64,000 bases of DNA, taken from contig NZ_WBJX01000001.1 in assembly GCF_008831075.1 (NCBI RefSeq), positions 62,001 to 126,000 on the forward strand. The letters are read 5' to 3'. A model generated the notes under the pieces. It made no database searches, was not told where the DNA came from, and saw only the letters and a program-made list of their open reading frames with translations. Position 1 is the stretch's first letter. Each line of letters starts with the position of its first letter. Made by a program: the position numbers and the translations under genes. Positions 16,991-25,855 of this stretch are shown here, in pieces. Origin of the DNA: Pseudoclavibacter terrae. Lineage in GTDB: Bacteria > Actinomycetota > Actinomycetes > Actinomycetales > Microbacteriaceae.

Positions 16991-18537
16991 GCGGACCGCG
17001 ACCGCGCGCCCGCCGCGTCTCGAGCACGGGGTGGCTCGGGCAGCTGCTGATGCGCCTCCACTTCCTCGCGGGCGTCTTCGTCGGCCCGTTCATCCTCGTG
17101 GCGGCGCTGAGCGGTGCGCTCTACGCGCTGACCCCGCAACTCGAGCAGCTCGTCTACGACCACGAGCTGCATGCGCCCGTGGCCGAGAGCTCTCTGCCGC
17201 TGGCGGAGCAGATCGAGGCGGCCGATGCCTACGTCGGGCAGGGCGAGACGATCGTCGCCGTCCGTCCGGCCCCGAATCCGGGTGACACGACGAGGGTCAT
17301 GTATGCGGATGCAGCGCTCGGGGAGAGCACGACGCGGGCGGTCTTCGTCGATCCCGCGACGGCGGAGATCCGCGGGGACCTGCCCGCGTACGGCACCTCG
17401 GGTTCGCTGCCGCTGCGCACCTGGATCTCGGACCTGCACCGCAGCCTCCACCTCGGCGACGCGGGCCGCCTCTACAGTGAGCTCGCGGCGTCCTGGCTCT
17501 GGGTCGTCGCGCTCGCCGGGGCCGGACTCTGGGCGACCAGGTATCGGCGCGCGCGACGGGCGAGACGCGCCTCGCAGCGACGCGACCTGCTGCGGCCCAA
17601 CCTCAAAGCAGCGGGGTTCGCGCGCACCCGAAGCCTGCACGCATCCACCGGCATCTGGGTGCTGGCCGGGGCACTCTTCCTCTCAGCGACGGGCATCACC
17701 TGGTCCCAGTACGGGGGCGCGAACTTCACGGAGCTGCGCGCGGCCGTGGGATGGACGACCCCCGCGCTGAGCACGAGCCTCGACGGAGCGAGCGACGCGG
17801 CCGCAGATGAGCACGCAGAGCATGCCGGCCACGGCCACGGGGGTGGGGCGCCGAGCACCAGAGTCGGCGAGCTGAGCCCGGGCGCCTACGACTCGGTGCT
17901 GTCTGTCGCCCGCGAGGTGAACGTCGACACCGGGCTCGTCGAGATCCGGCCCCCGGCGCAGCCCGGGGCGGCCTGGGTCGTGCAGGAGATACAGCGCAGC
18001 TTCCCGACGGAGGTGGATGCGGTCGCCGTCGACGGCAGGACGATGCAGGTGGTCGACCGGGTCGACTTCGCCGAGTTCGGGCTGGTCGCGAAGCTCAGCC
18101 GCTGGGGCATCGACCTGCACATGGGCTCGCTGTTCGGCCTCGTCAACCAGCTGGCGCTCTTCGCGGTGGCGGTGGGTATCGCGGCGATGGTCGTGTGGGG
18201 CTACGCGATGTGGTGGCAGCGTCGGCCGAGGCGCGACCCGTCGCGGCTCGTCGGCGCCGCTCCTCCTCGCGGAGCGCTGCGGCGCGCCCCGTGGTGGGGT
18301 GCGCTGATCGCGCTCGCCGCGGCCGTGGCACTCGGCATGTTCCTGCCGCTGATGGGGGTGAGCCTGATCGTCTTCCTGGCCGTCGACGTCACGGTCGGGC
18401 TGCTCGCTCGTCGGCGATCGCGTTCCGGGGCGCGGCCGTCCGACCTGCCGCGCGGTCAGCGGGCCGTCGGGGTCAGTCCTGCGAGCGATGGCTCGAGAGC
18501 GGGTCGGAGCGTGGGTTCGAGCTCGGACTCGAGGTGA
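16987..18537 (+). CDS. PepSY-associated transmembrane protein
   Basis: 516-aa protein with the PepSY_TM layout: first membrane helix within LHFLAGVFVGPFILVAALSGALYAL, an extracytoplasmic PepSY region, helices around SWLWVVALAGAGLWATRY and GIWVLAGALFLSATGITW, and three more near the C-terminus. A His-rich loop HAEHAGHGHGGG may bind metal, and LHRSLHLGDAGR resembles family heme/metal segments. Related proteins reduce or transport metals or heme. ATG 16987 overlaps the DyP stop (ATGA). Its last 65 bases overlap the convergent gene at 18473-18973. Confidence 0.85.
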   Translation: MSGPRPRARRVSSTGWLGQLLMRLHFLAGVFVGPFILVAALSGALYALTPQLEQLVYDHELHAPVAESSLPLAEQIEAADAYVGQGETIVAVRPAPNPGDTTRVMYADAALGESTTRAVFVDPATAEIRGDLPAYGTSGSLPLRTWISDLHRSLHLGDAGRLYSELAASWLWVVALAGAGLWATRYRRARRARRASQRRDLLRPNLKAAGFARTRSLHASTGIWVLAGALFLSATGITWSQYGGANFTELRAAVGWTTPALSTSLDGASDAAADEHAEHAGHGHGGGAPSTRVGELSPGAYDSVLSVAREVNVDTGLVEIRPPAQPGAAWVVQEIQRSFPTEVDAVAVDGRTMQVVDRVDFAEFGLVAKLSRWGIDLHMGSLFGLVNQLALFAVAVGIAAMVVWGYAMWWQRRPRRDPSRLVGAAPPRGALRRAPWWGALIALAAAVALGMFLPLMGVSLIVFLAVDVTVGLLARRRSRSGARPSDLPRGQRAVGVSPASDGSRAGRSVGSSSDSR

Positions 18538-18973
18538 CGCCGGGCCACACGTAGTCGAGGCCGCGTTCCGCGTCGGGGAACAAAGCGCCGTAGAACTCCT
18601 CGTCCTTGGCGATGAGCTTCGAGCGGTGCGACTCGTGGAGTGCCTCGTCGCCCAGCCAAGGTGGAGGGCCGGACACCCTGAAGTCCGGCCCTCTGCTGGC
18701 CGCCGCCTCCTCGAAGACGGCAAGCGTCTTCTCGGCGCAGGTGTCGGCGTAGCCGCGTCCAACCCATTCCGCGCAGAACGCGCCCTGGTAGTCGAGGAGG
18801 GCCCGTTCGTAGCCGATCCACATCTTCACGACGGGATGCTGCTGCCACCCGTAACCGGGCACGGTCAGCGCCTTCATGACCTGCAGGGTCTCGACGCGCT
18901 GCTTGCCGAGGCGCTGCCGGTCGAGCACCCGCGCGGACTCGCCGAAGTCTGCGTAAGGGAGGAACGTCTGCAT
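18473..18973 (-). CDS. MSMEG_6728-like protein, pyrimidine-dimer glycosylase (Pyr_excise) fold
   Basis: 166-aa protein resembling the actinobacterial MSMEG_6728 family, distantly related to T4 endonuclease V. Features are MQTFLPYADFGESARVLDRQRLGKQRVE at the start (first 20 residues are diagnostic), HPVVKMWIGYE, and WLGDEALHESHRSKL near residue 110. A DNA-repair role is inferred from the fold; activity in this family is not established to my knowledge. The start ATG 18973 begins exactly with the family motif. The C-terminal Ser/Pro-rich tail overlaps the PepSY gene end by 65 bp. Confidence 0.8.
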   Translation of the reverse strand: MQTFLPYADFGESARVLDRQRLGKQRVETLQVMKALTVPGYGWQQHPVVKMWIGYERALLDYQGAFCAEWVGRGYADTCAEKTLAVFEEAAASRGPDFRVSGPPPWLGDEALHESHRSKLIAKDEEFYGALFPDAERGLDYVWPGVTSSPSSNPRSDPLSSHRSQD

Positions 18974-19120
18974 CGACCTGTTGTATCGCGCGAGCATCAG
19001 CGGATGCGGGGAGCTGGGTGGCAGGTCCGTGCGAAGGCCCCGCGCGCTTGTTCGTATGGATTCCTCGGGGGCCTCTCGGACCGGGCCAAGAATGTCGGTG
19101 GTCGGGTGGAGGCTGATCGC

Positions 19121-20596
<1,476 letters not shown>

Positions 20597-20964
20597 TCGG
20601 CTCCGATTCGTTCCCCGGCTCCCGTGAACGCCCGCAGCTCCCCGCCGCAGTTCCTTGTCGCCGCCGCACGGAGCGGCGACAAGAGCTGCGGAGCGAAGAA
20701 CCTGCAGCGGAGAACCTGCGGAGCGGAAAAGCTGCAGAGCGGAAAAGCCGCAGAGCGGAGGAGTTGCGGTGAGGAGGAGTTGCGGTGCGGAGGAGTTGCG
20801 GTGCGGAGGAGTTGCGGTGCGGAGGAGCTGCGGTGAGGAGTGCGCTGGTCAGCCCCAGCCCCAGCCTCTGCCTGCGGTGAGGAGTGGGGCTGGTCTGCTC
20901 TGCCCGGCCTCTGCAGCTGGTCTGCTCTGCCCGGCCTCTGCTCTGCCCGGCCTCTGCCCTGGAC
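20597..20964. repeat. Gene-free tandem-repeat field
   Basis: No credible gene. It opens with a strong hairpin, CTTGTCGCCGC (20654-20664) pairing with GCGGCGACAAG (20673-20683), which may end the HNH transcript. Purine-rich AGCGGA/GAGCGGAAAAGC units follow, then four 16-bp tandem copies of GCGGAGGAGTTGCGGT (20771-20834, slightly varied). Last come copies of CTGCTCTGCCCGGCCTCTG (about 20893-20955), running up to the catalase stop codon. Confidence 0.8.
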
Positions 20965-21918
20965 TTATGTCGTCGTCGGCCCGTAGAACCCGTTGATCTC
21001 GGAGAGCTCGAGCTCGGCGGTCGCCTGGATGAGGGCGAGCAGGTCGGTGTCGAGGCCGGGCGCGAACTCCTCCAGGCGCTCGTGGGCGATGAACGACGGG
21101 GCTCCGGCGGGGGCCTGCTCCGAAGCGTCCAACGTCGTGCCGTCCTTCGAGGGTGAGTCGCCCTGGAAGATCTTCCCAGCTTCCGACTTGCCGTCGAGGT
21201 CGAACGAGTACTGCTTGCTCTGCAGGCCCAGGTCGAGCAGCTCCTTCACCTCGGGGAACGACTCGGCGTTCGTCTTCGGGATGGGCAGCAGCGACTTCCA
21301 GTTCACGCCGAGCGTCTCGAGGGCTTTCGCGTACGCGTTCTCGTGTGCCTGGTCGCGCACGATGAGGTACGCGATCGTGCCGCGCGCCGTCGGGTTGTCG
21401 GTCATCTCGTAGATGCGGCACTTCTGGAGGCGCCCCGTCGATTCGAGCATGAGGTTGTAAAGCAGGTCGAGGGGCAGGTTGCCGGAGTTGTAGACGTAGC
21501 TGCCGCTCCACGGGTTGCCCGCCGCATCCACGGGCAGAGCGCCCTGCGCGCCGACCAGGTAGTGGTGGATGTTGCTCGTGTCGAGGGCGATCTTCAAGGG
21601 CGTCGCGCCGCCGGCACCAGGCTTGTCGAGCGGGTCGGTGAGCTTGCCCGTGTACTCGGGTGACCCGTCGAGGAGCCGCGAGATGGTCGTGCCGATCAGC
21701 TCGACGTGGCTGATCTCCTCGGTGCCGATGCCCTGGATGAGGTCGCGGTACGGCTTCGCCGTCGGGCCGCGGAAGTTCATCGCCTGGAAGAGGTACTGCA
21801 TCATGGTGCGCATCTCACCGAACTGCCCGCCGAGCCCCTCCTGCAGGGCGTTCGCGGCTGCGGGGTCTGGCTCCCCGTCGGCGATGTCGTTGATCCAGGT
21901 CTGTGCGTGGAAGTACAT
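20965..21918 (-). CDS. katN: Manganese catalase
   Basis: 317-aa non-heme catalase that disproportionates hydrogen peroxide with a dimanganese centre in the cytosol. Ferritin-like four-helix core: GGQFGEMRTMMQYLFQAMNF gives the first Glu; GTEEISHVELIGT gives Glu/His ligands near residue 70; ESTGRLQKCRIYEMTD and VRDQAHENAYAKALE supply the second pair. Length and start (ATG 21918 after GAGGAGA) fit the family. Monocistronic; the repeat field lies directly downstream. Confidence 0.95.
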   Translation of the reverse strand: MYFHAQTWINDIADGEPDPAAANALQEGLGGQFGEMRTMMQYLFQAMNFRGPTAKPYRDLIQGIGTEEISHVELIGTTISRLLDGSPEYTGKLTDPLDKPGAGGATPLKIALDTSNIHHYLVGAQGALPVDAAGNPWSGSYVYNSGNLPLDLLYNLMLESTGRLQKCRIYEMTDNPTARGTIAYLIVRDQAHENAYAKALETLGVNWKSLLPIPKTNAESFPEVKELLDLGLQSKQYSFDLDGKSEAGKIFQGDSPSKDGTTLDASEQAPAGAPSFIAHERLEEFAPGLDTDLLALIQATAELELSEINGFYGPTTT

Positions 21919-22047
21919 GGGGGAGTCTCCTCGTCATCGTTCCAGTTCGACGCGGATGCGCCGGTATCGAGAGACCATCAACCGCGCCTGTGTTTTCAAG
22001 AGGGGTACCGCGAACCGGGGCTGAAGGTGTAGAACGCGCGAAACCGC

Positions 22048-23388
22048 CTATTCCGCGGGCGTCACCTCGCGCGAGGACTTCGAGCGGCGGGTGACGCGCA
22101 GCACGAAGTACGTGGCGACGCCGACGGCGACGATGATGCCGCCGCGCAGCCACACCTCGCCGCTCTGCTGGGTGAGGAGCACGATGCAGGAGATGATCGC
22201 GAGCACGGGCAGCACGGTCCAGGCTTTGAAGTGCGCGTGCTCGACCTTGTCGCGGCGCAGCACGAGCACGGCGAGGTTCGTGCTGAGGAACACGATGAGC
22301 AGCAGGATGACGACGGTCTCGGCGAGCACGGCGATGCCGCCCGTCGCGGTGAGGACGATCGCGAACACCGTCGTGGCGATGATCGCGACCCACGGGGTCC
22401 GGCGTCCGGGGAGGACACGCCCGAGGGCTCGAGGGAGGAGGCCCTGTTCCGCCATGCCGTAGGTGAGGCGGCTCGCCATGATCATCGTGAGCAGGGCGCC
22501 GTTGGCGACCGCGATGAGGGCGATCGCGCTGAACAGCCAGGCCGGCACGGGCGCGCCGGTCGCCTCGATGACGTTGAGCAGCGGACCGGTGGACTCGGCG
22601 AGCTCGTCGGAGGGGACGGCGATCGAGGCGGCGGTTCCCACGAGCATGTACATGACGCCGGCCGTGAGGAGCGAGAAGAACAGCGCCTTCGGGTAGACCT
22701 TGGAGGGCTCACGCACCTCCTCGATGAGGTTCGCGGATGTCTCGAAGCCGACGTAGGAGTAGTAGGCGAGGAGGGCCGCGCCGAGCACCGCGGGGAACGG
22801 GTTGATGTCGTCGCCGAACGACACTGCCCGGCTGATGTCGCCGCCGCCGTTGCCCACGAGCACCCCGACGAGCACAACCACGAGGACGAGGCCAGTCAGC
22901 TCGATGCAGGTCATGATGATGTTCGAGCGGAGGGACTCCTTGATGCCGCGCAGGTTGACGAGCGCGATGAGCACGAGCAGCAGGGATGCGCCGACGACCG
23001 GCGGCAGGTCGATGAACGTGGCGAGGTAGTCGCCGCTGAACGCGAGAGCCAGGCTCGCCGCGCTGACGACTCCCGCCGCGAGCATGCAGAATCCCACCAT
23101 GAACGACAAGAACTCGGAACGGTACGCGCGCTGCGCGAACACCGCCGAACCGCCGGCCTTGGGGTACTTCGTGACGAGCTCGGCGTAGGACGCGGCCGTC
23201 AGCAGCGCCATGCCGAGCGCGACCAGCAGGGGCAGCCAGGTGACGCCGCCCACTTCGCCAGAGATGGTGCCGACGAGCGCGTAGATGCCAGCCCCGAGCA
23301 CGTCGCCGAGGATGAAGACGAACAGGAGCAGCCCGGTGACGTCGCGCTTGAGGGCCGGGGTCGACGACGGGGAAGGTGTGGGGGACAT
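22048..23388 (-). CDS. APC family amino acid permease
   Basis: 446-aa transporter of the amino acid-polyamine-organocation superfamily with about 12 membrane helices. The first helix carries the substrate-backbone motif VLGAGIYALVG, and the sequence YSYVGFETSANLIEEVREP matches the conserved helix-6/loop region. Substrate cannot be deduced. ATG 23388 starts just before a Ser/Pro-rich cytoplasmic N-terminus. It diverges from the riboswitch-controlled SMR operon; the 250-bp intergenic region holds both promoters. Confidence 0.88.
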   Translation of the reverse strand: MSPTPSPSSTPALKRDVTGLLLFVFILGDVLGAGIYALVGTISGEVGGVTWLPLLVALGMALLTAASYAELVTKYPKAGGSAVFAQRAYRSEFLSFMVGFCMLAAGVVSAASLALAFSGDYLATFIDLPPVVGASLLLVLIALVNLRGIKESLRSNIIMTCIELTGLVLVVVLVGVLVGNGGGDISRAVSFGDDINPFPAVLGAALLAYYSYVGFETSANLIEEVREPSKVYPKALFFSLLTAGVMYMLVGTAASIAVPSDELAESTGPLLNVIEATGAPVPAWLFSAIALIAVANGALLTMIMASRLTYGMAEQGLLPRALGRVLPGRRTPWVAIIATTVFAIVLTATGGIAVLAETVVILLLIVFLSTNLAVLVLRRDKVEHAHFKAWTVLPVLAIISCIVLLTQQSGEVWLRGGIIVAVGVATYFVLRVTRRSKSSREVTPAE

Positions 23389-23547
23389 GCCCCGATTGTT
23401 GCCCGCATCCGCAGGGCAGTCCTCGCCCTTGTCAGGTGCGCCACCGTATGCAACCGTGCCGGGCGTGCACCCGCAGCCCTGTGCATCCGAGCCCTGTGCA
23501 TCCGCAGTGCACGCGACTCCGGCCTGGCCAATGGGCGGGCCTGTTGC

Positions 23548-23553
23548 TACCGT
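23548..23553 (+). promoter_or_regulatory. Candidate -10 element before guanidine riboswitch
   Basis: TACCGT fits TANNNT and would start transcription near 23560, just before an AAGCCC/GGGCTT hairpin and the aptamer. Confidence 0.4.
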
Positions 23554-23579
23554 TGGACCTCGAAGCCCCGGAATCGGGC

Positions 23580-23623
23580 TTGCGGACGAGGGAGCAGTAC
23601 CCGCACCACGACAAGACTGACTC
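23580..23623 (+). ncRNA. Guanidine-III riboswitch (ykkC-III)
   Basis: The conserved blocks GGACGAGG (23584-23591), GTACCCG (23597-23603) and CGACAAGAC (23609-23617) are in the class order and spacing. Stem 1 is TGCGG/CCGCA. The pseudoknot pairs GAGCAGT (23592-23598) with ACTG-A-CTC (23616-23623). Its 3' strand directly abuts the AGAAGGA Shine-Dalgarno (23624-23630), so guanidine binding probably changes ribosome access to the exporter genes. Confidence 0.9.
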
Positions 23624-23636
23624 AGAAGGAGCCGTC

Positions 23637-23951
23637 GTGGCTTGGTTCGTGTTGATTCTGTCCGGGATGCTGGAGGCCGTCTGGGCCTCAGCCCTATCCG
23701 CCTCGAAGGGCTTCAAGAAGCCCGTCCCCGTCGTCGTGTTCCTGGTGTCGCTCACCATCAGCATGGCCGGCCTCGCGTGGGCGATGACGCAGCTGCCGAC
23801 CGGCACCGCGTACGCCGTCTGGGTCGGCATCGGGGCGACGCTCACCGTCGTCTGGGCGATGTTCACCAAGCAGGAGCGGGTCTCCGTCGCACGGGTCCTG
23901 CTGCTGGTGCTGCTCGTCGGCTCGGTTATCGGCCTCAAGGTGGTGAGCTGA
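23637..23951 (+). CDS. SMR family guanidinium exporter subunit 1 (Gdx/SugE-like)
   Basis: 104-aa four-helix small multidrug resistance protein. The essential membrane glutamate is in SGMLEAVWASAL, and GTAYAVWVGIGA is the conserved helix-3/4 motif. A guanidinium-exporter assignment rests on the guanidine-III riboswitch immediately upstream together with the SugE-like E-A/V-x-W-A motif. GTG 23637 is six bases from AGAAGGA; earlier in-frame codons fall inside the aptamer. Two bases separate it from the second subunit, indicating an obligate heterodimer. Confidence 0.92.
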   Translation: MAWFVLILSGMLEAVWASALSASKGFKKPVPVVVFLVSLTISMAGLAWAMTQLPTGTAYAVWVGIGATLTVVWAMFTKQERVSVARVLLLVLLVGSVIGLKVVS

Positions 23952-23953
23952 CC

Positions 23954-24316
23954 ATGGCTTGGATCGCACTCGTCATCAGCGGCATCCTCGAAGCCGTCTG
24001 GGCCACCGCCCTCGGCCAGTCGGAGGGATTCACGCAGCCCATCCCCACGATCGTCTTCTTCGTCGGGGTCGTGCTCAGCATGCTCGGGCTCGGCTGGGCG
24101 GCGGCGCGCATCCCGATCGGCACCGCGTACGCCGTCTGGGTCGGCATCGGGGCGGCCCTCACCGTCATCTACGCGATGGCGACGGGTGACGAAGCGTTCT
24201 CGCCGTGGAAGGCCGTCTTCATCTCCGGCATCATCCTCGCCGTCATCGGGCTGAAGCTCGTGCCCGACAAGAAGAAGGAAGCGGACGCCGAGCCCGCGGG
24301 GCCTCCGATGCTCTGA
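23954..24316 (+). CDS. SMR family guanidinium exporter subunit 2 (Gdx/SugE-like)
   Basis: 120-aa partner of the preceding SMR protein: glutamate in SGILEAVWATAL, and RIPIGTAYAVWVGIGA conserved. The charged tail PDKKKEADAEPAG extends beyond the usual 105 residues. ATG 23954 follows the first subunit's TGA by two bases, so translation is coupled. SMR heterodimers normally insert with opposite topologies; the Lys-rich tail here could fix orientation (inference). A 72-bp perfect-ended palindrome follows 32 bp after the stop. Confidence 0.92.
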   Translation: MAWIALVISGILEAVWATALGQSEGFTQPIPTIVFFVGVVLSMLGLGWAAARIPIGTAYAVWVGIGAALTVIYAMATGDEAFSPWKAVFISGIILAVIGLKLVPDKKKEADAEPAGPPML

Positions 24317-24348
24317 CCTGGGCCGCTCAACCGAGCCAGGCTACGCAG

Positions 24349-24420
24349 CAAACTTCGGTGACAACTCGCGTCTGACGGAAGCTCAACGGACGTCGACGGC
24401 CCCGTTGTCACCGAAGTTTG
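24349..24420. repeat. 72-bp palindromic element with perfect 17-bp ends
   Basis: CAAACTTCGGTGACAAC (24349-24365) is the exact reverse complement of GTTGTCACCGAAGTTTG (24404-24420). The 38-nt interior is not self-complementary along its length and there is no T tract, so it looks like a palindromic repeat rather than a simple terminator. Its ends share C-x-AACTTC-x-GTG with the 79-bp element. Confidence 0.8.
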
Positions 24421-24486
24421 ATGGCTGCGCCGTCGACCGGAGTCGTGAACTGTGATCGTGGCGGCCCTCGGCGCGCATCCAGTGGA

Positions 24487-25407
24487 GTGTCCGCCGTCGC
24501 ACGTACGCTGTGGTCTTCGGACTCAGGCGTTCCCACCCGCCGAACCCGCCCGCCGACCCCAGCGCCGACCCCAGGAAGGGCCAGCATCATCGTCTCGCCT
24601 GCAAGCTCCTCCGCTCGCACCCGTCTCCTCGTGGCTCTCGGCGCCGGTGTCGCGTCGGCGTCGTTGCTGACGGGATGCGCCGGGTCGTTCTTCTCGCCCG
24701 CGTACGGCGAGGACGAGGTCGGCAGCGGGGTGCAGGAGCCGCAGGTGCAGACGGAGCCCTACCTCGACCCTGCCGCTGAGGGCTACCCGGTGGCGCCGCC
24801 GCAGCAGCTGCCCGAGTCGGCCGGGTTCGGCATCTGGGATGTGCCGGTCGCGGAGCTCGCTTCGCCCGCCTGGGTGCAGGCGACGTCCGAGGCGACCGGT
24901 ATCCCGGCCCGCGCCCTCTCTGCGTACGCGGGGGCCGCGATCCGCGTCTCGGAGACGCGCCCGGAGTGCGGCATCGGCTGGAACACGCTCGCCGGCATTG
25001 GCGCGGTCGAGTCCAAGCACGGCACCTACGGTGGGTCGCAGGTGGTGGACTCCGGCCAGGTCGAGCCGCCCATCATCGGGGTGCCGCTGGACGGCAGCGA
25101 GGGGTTCCTCGCGATCCCTGACACCGACGGCGGCGCCCTCGACAATGACACGGAATGGGATCGGGCGGTCGGCCCCATGCAGTTCATCCCGGAGACGTGG
25201 GCGAAGCACGGGCAGGACGCGAACTTCGACGGAGCCGCCGACCCCCACCACATCGACGACGCCGTGCAGACGGCGGCCGCCTACCTGTGCGAGCGGGGCG
25301 GCGACCTGACGACGGACGACGGCTGGAACACCGCGATCTCGGCGTACAACCTGCCTGCCGAGTACGCCCGCGAAGTCGCGGGGTACGCGGAGCTCTACGC
25401 GAGCTAG
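24487..25407 (+). CDS. Lytic murein transglycosylase lipoprotein
   Basis: About 306 aa. Lipoprotein signal ARTRLLVALGAGVASASLLTGC followed by an acidic linker and a SLT/MltB-like domain: catalytic-region AGIGAVESKHGTYGG, then WDRAVGPMQFIPETWAKHG and AISAYNLPAEYAREV. It cleaves peptidoglycan glycan strands at the cell surface. Start is unclear: GTG 24487 is a default. TTG 24418 lies in the end of the palindromic repeat. The best ribosome binding site, AGGAAGGG (24573-24580), is followed only by ATC codons at 24586 and 24589, which would give an ideal lipoprotein N-terminus. Confidence 0.85.
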   Translation: MSAVARTLWSSDSGVPTRRTRPPTPAPTPGRASIIVSPASSSARTRLLVALGAGVASASLLTGCAGSFFSPAYGEDEVGSGVQEPQVQTEPYLDPAAEGYPVAPPQQLPESAGFGIWDVPVAELASPAWVQATSEATGIPARALSAYAGAAIRVSETRPECGIGWNTLAGIGAVESKHGTYGGSQVVDSGQVEPPIIGVPLDGSEGFLAIPDTDGGALDNDTEWDRAVGPMQFIPETWAKHGQDANFDGAADPHHIDDAVQTAAAYLCERGGDLTTDDGWNTAISAYNLPAEYAREVAGYAELYAS

Positions 25408-25457
25408 GACCCGGGGAGGTCGACCTTGACCTCGGTGCCCTGTTCGCGCCGACGCGC

Positions 25458-25754
25458 CTACAGCTCCTCGGGGGTGGGCGCGACGACCCCGCCGGGGCTG
25501 TTCGCCATGCGCAGGAGACGCTCGACGACGCGGCGGTCGAGGTCGCTGGGGCGCTTGCCCCGGTAGTTGAATAGGACGGGGACGTTCGCGCTCATCCACA
25601 CCGTGTCGCGGCCGCCGCCGGTGAGCGCGTCGTTGCGCCAGGTCAGGAGGAAGGGTTCTCCTCGTCTGAGCTTCGCGGCGACGACGGCCTCGATGTGCGC
25701 GAGTACCCGGTCGTCGAACTCGGCTGGCGTGTTGTCATAGATGAAGGTGCCCAT
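25458..25754 (-). CDS. DUF7882 family protein
   Basis: 98-aa protein like the small DUF7882 proteins frequent in Microbacteriaceae: MGTFIYD at the start, a middle segment LAHIEAVVAAKLRRGEPFLLTW, VWMSANVPVLFNYRGKRPSDLD, and a short variable tail. Members are sometimes mislabelled as ligase fragments; function is unknown. ATG 25754 begins the family motif, but no good Shine-Dalgarno precedes it. A long inverted repeat lies four bases upstream of the start. Confidence 0.7.
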   Translation of the reverse strand: MGTFIYDNTPAEFDDRVLAHIEAVVAAKLRRGEPFLLTWRNDALTGGGRDTVWMSANVPVLFNYRGKRPSDLDRRVVERLLRMANSPGGVVAPTPEEL

Positions 25755-25757
25755 AGT

Positions 25758-25801
25758 GTTGTCTGGCGCGGCATGCGATGAGCATTGGCGCGCCAGACGA
25801 C
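25758..25801. promoter_or_regulatory. 13-bp inverted repeat upstream of DUF7882 gene
   Basis: GTTGTCTGGCGCG (25758-25770) and CGCGCCAGACGAC (25789-25801) pair at 12 of 13 positions around an 18-bp spacer. It could be an operator or an RNA hairpin in the leader. Confidence 0.5.
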
Positions 25802-25855
25802 GCTATTGAACCTGGCAGTTAGAGCTGAATCTCTTGACAAGTCATGGAGTTTGTC

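Noticed and set aside
20700-20955. CRISPR-like array
   Set aside because: Repeats are directly tandem without unique spacers and no cas genes are present.
24349-24420. Ordinary rho-independent terminator
   Set aside because: The 38-nt loop is too long and there is no T tract on either strand; palindromic repeat is the better description, though termination is not excluded.
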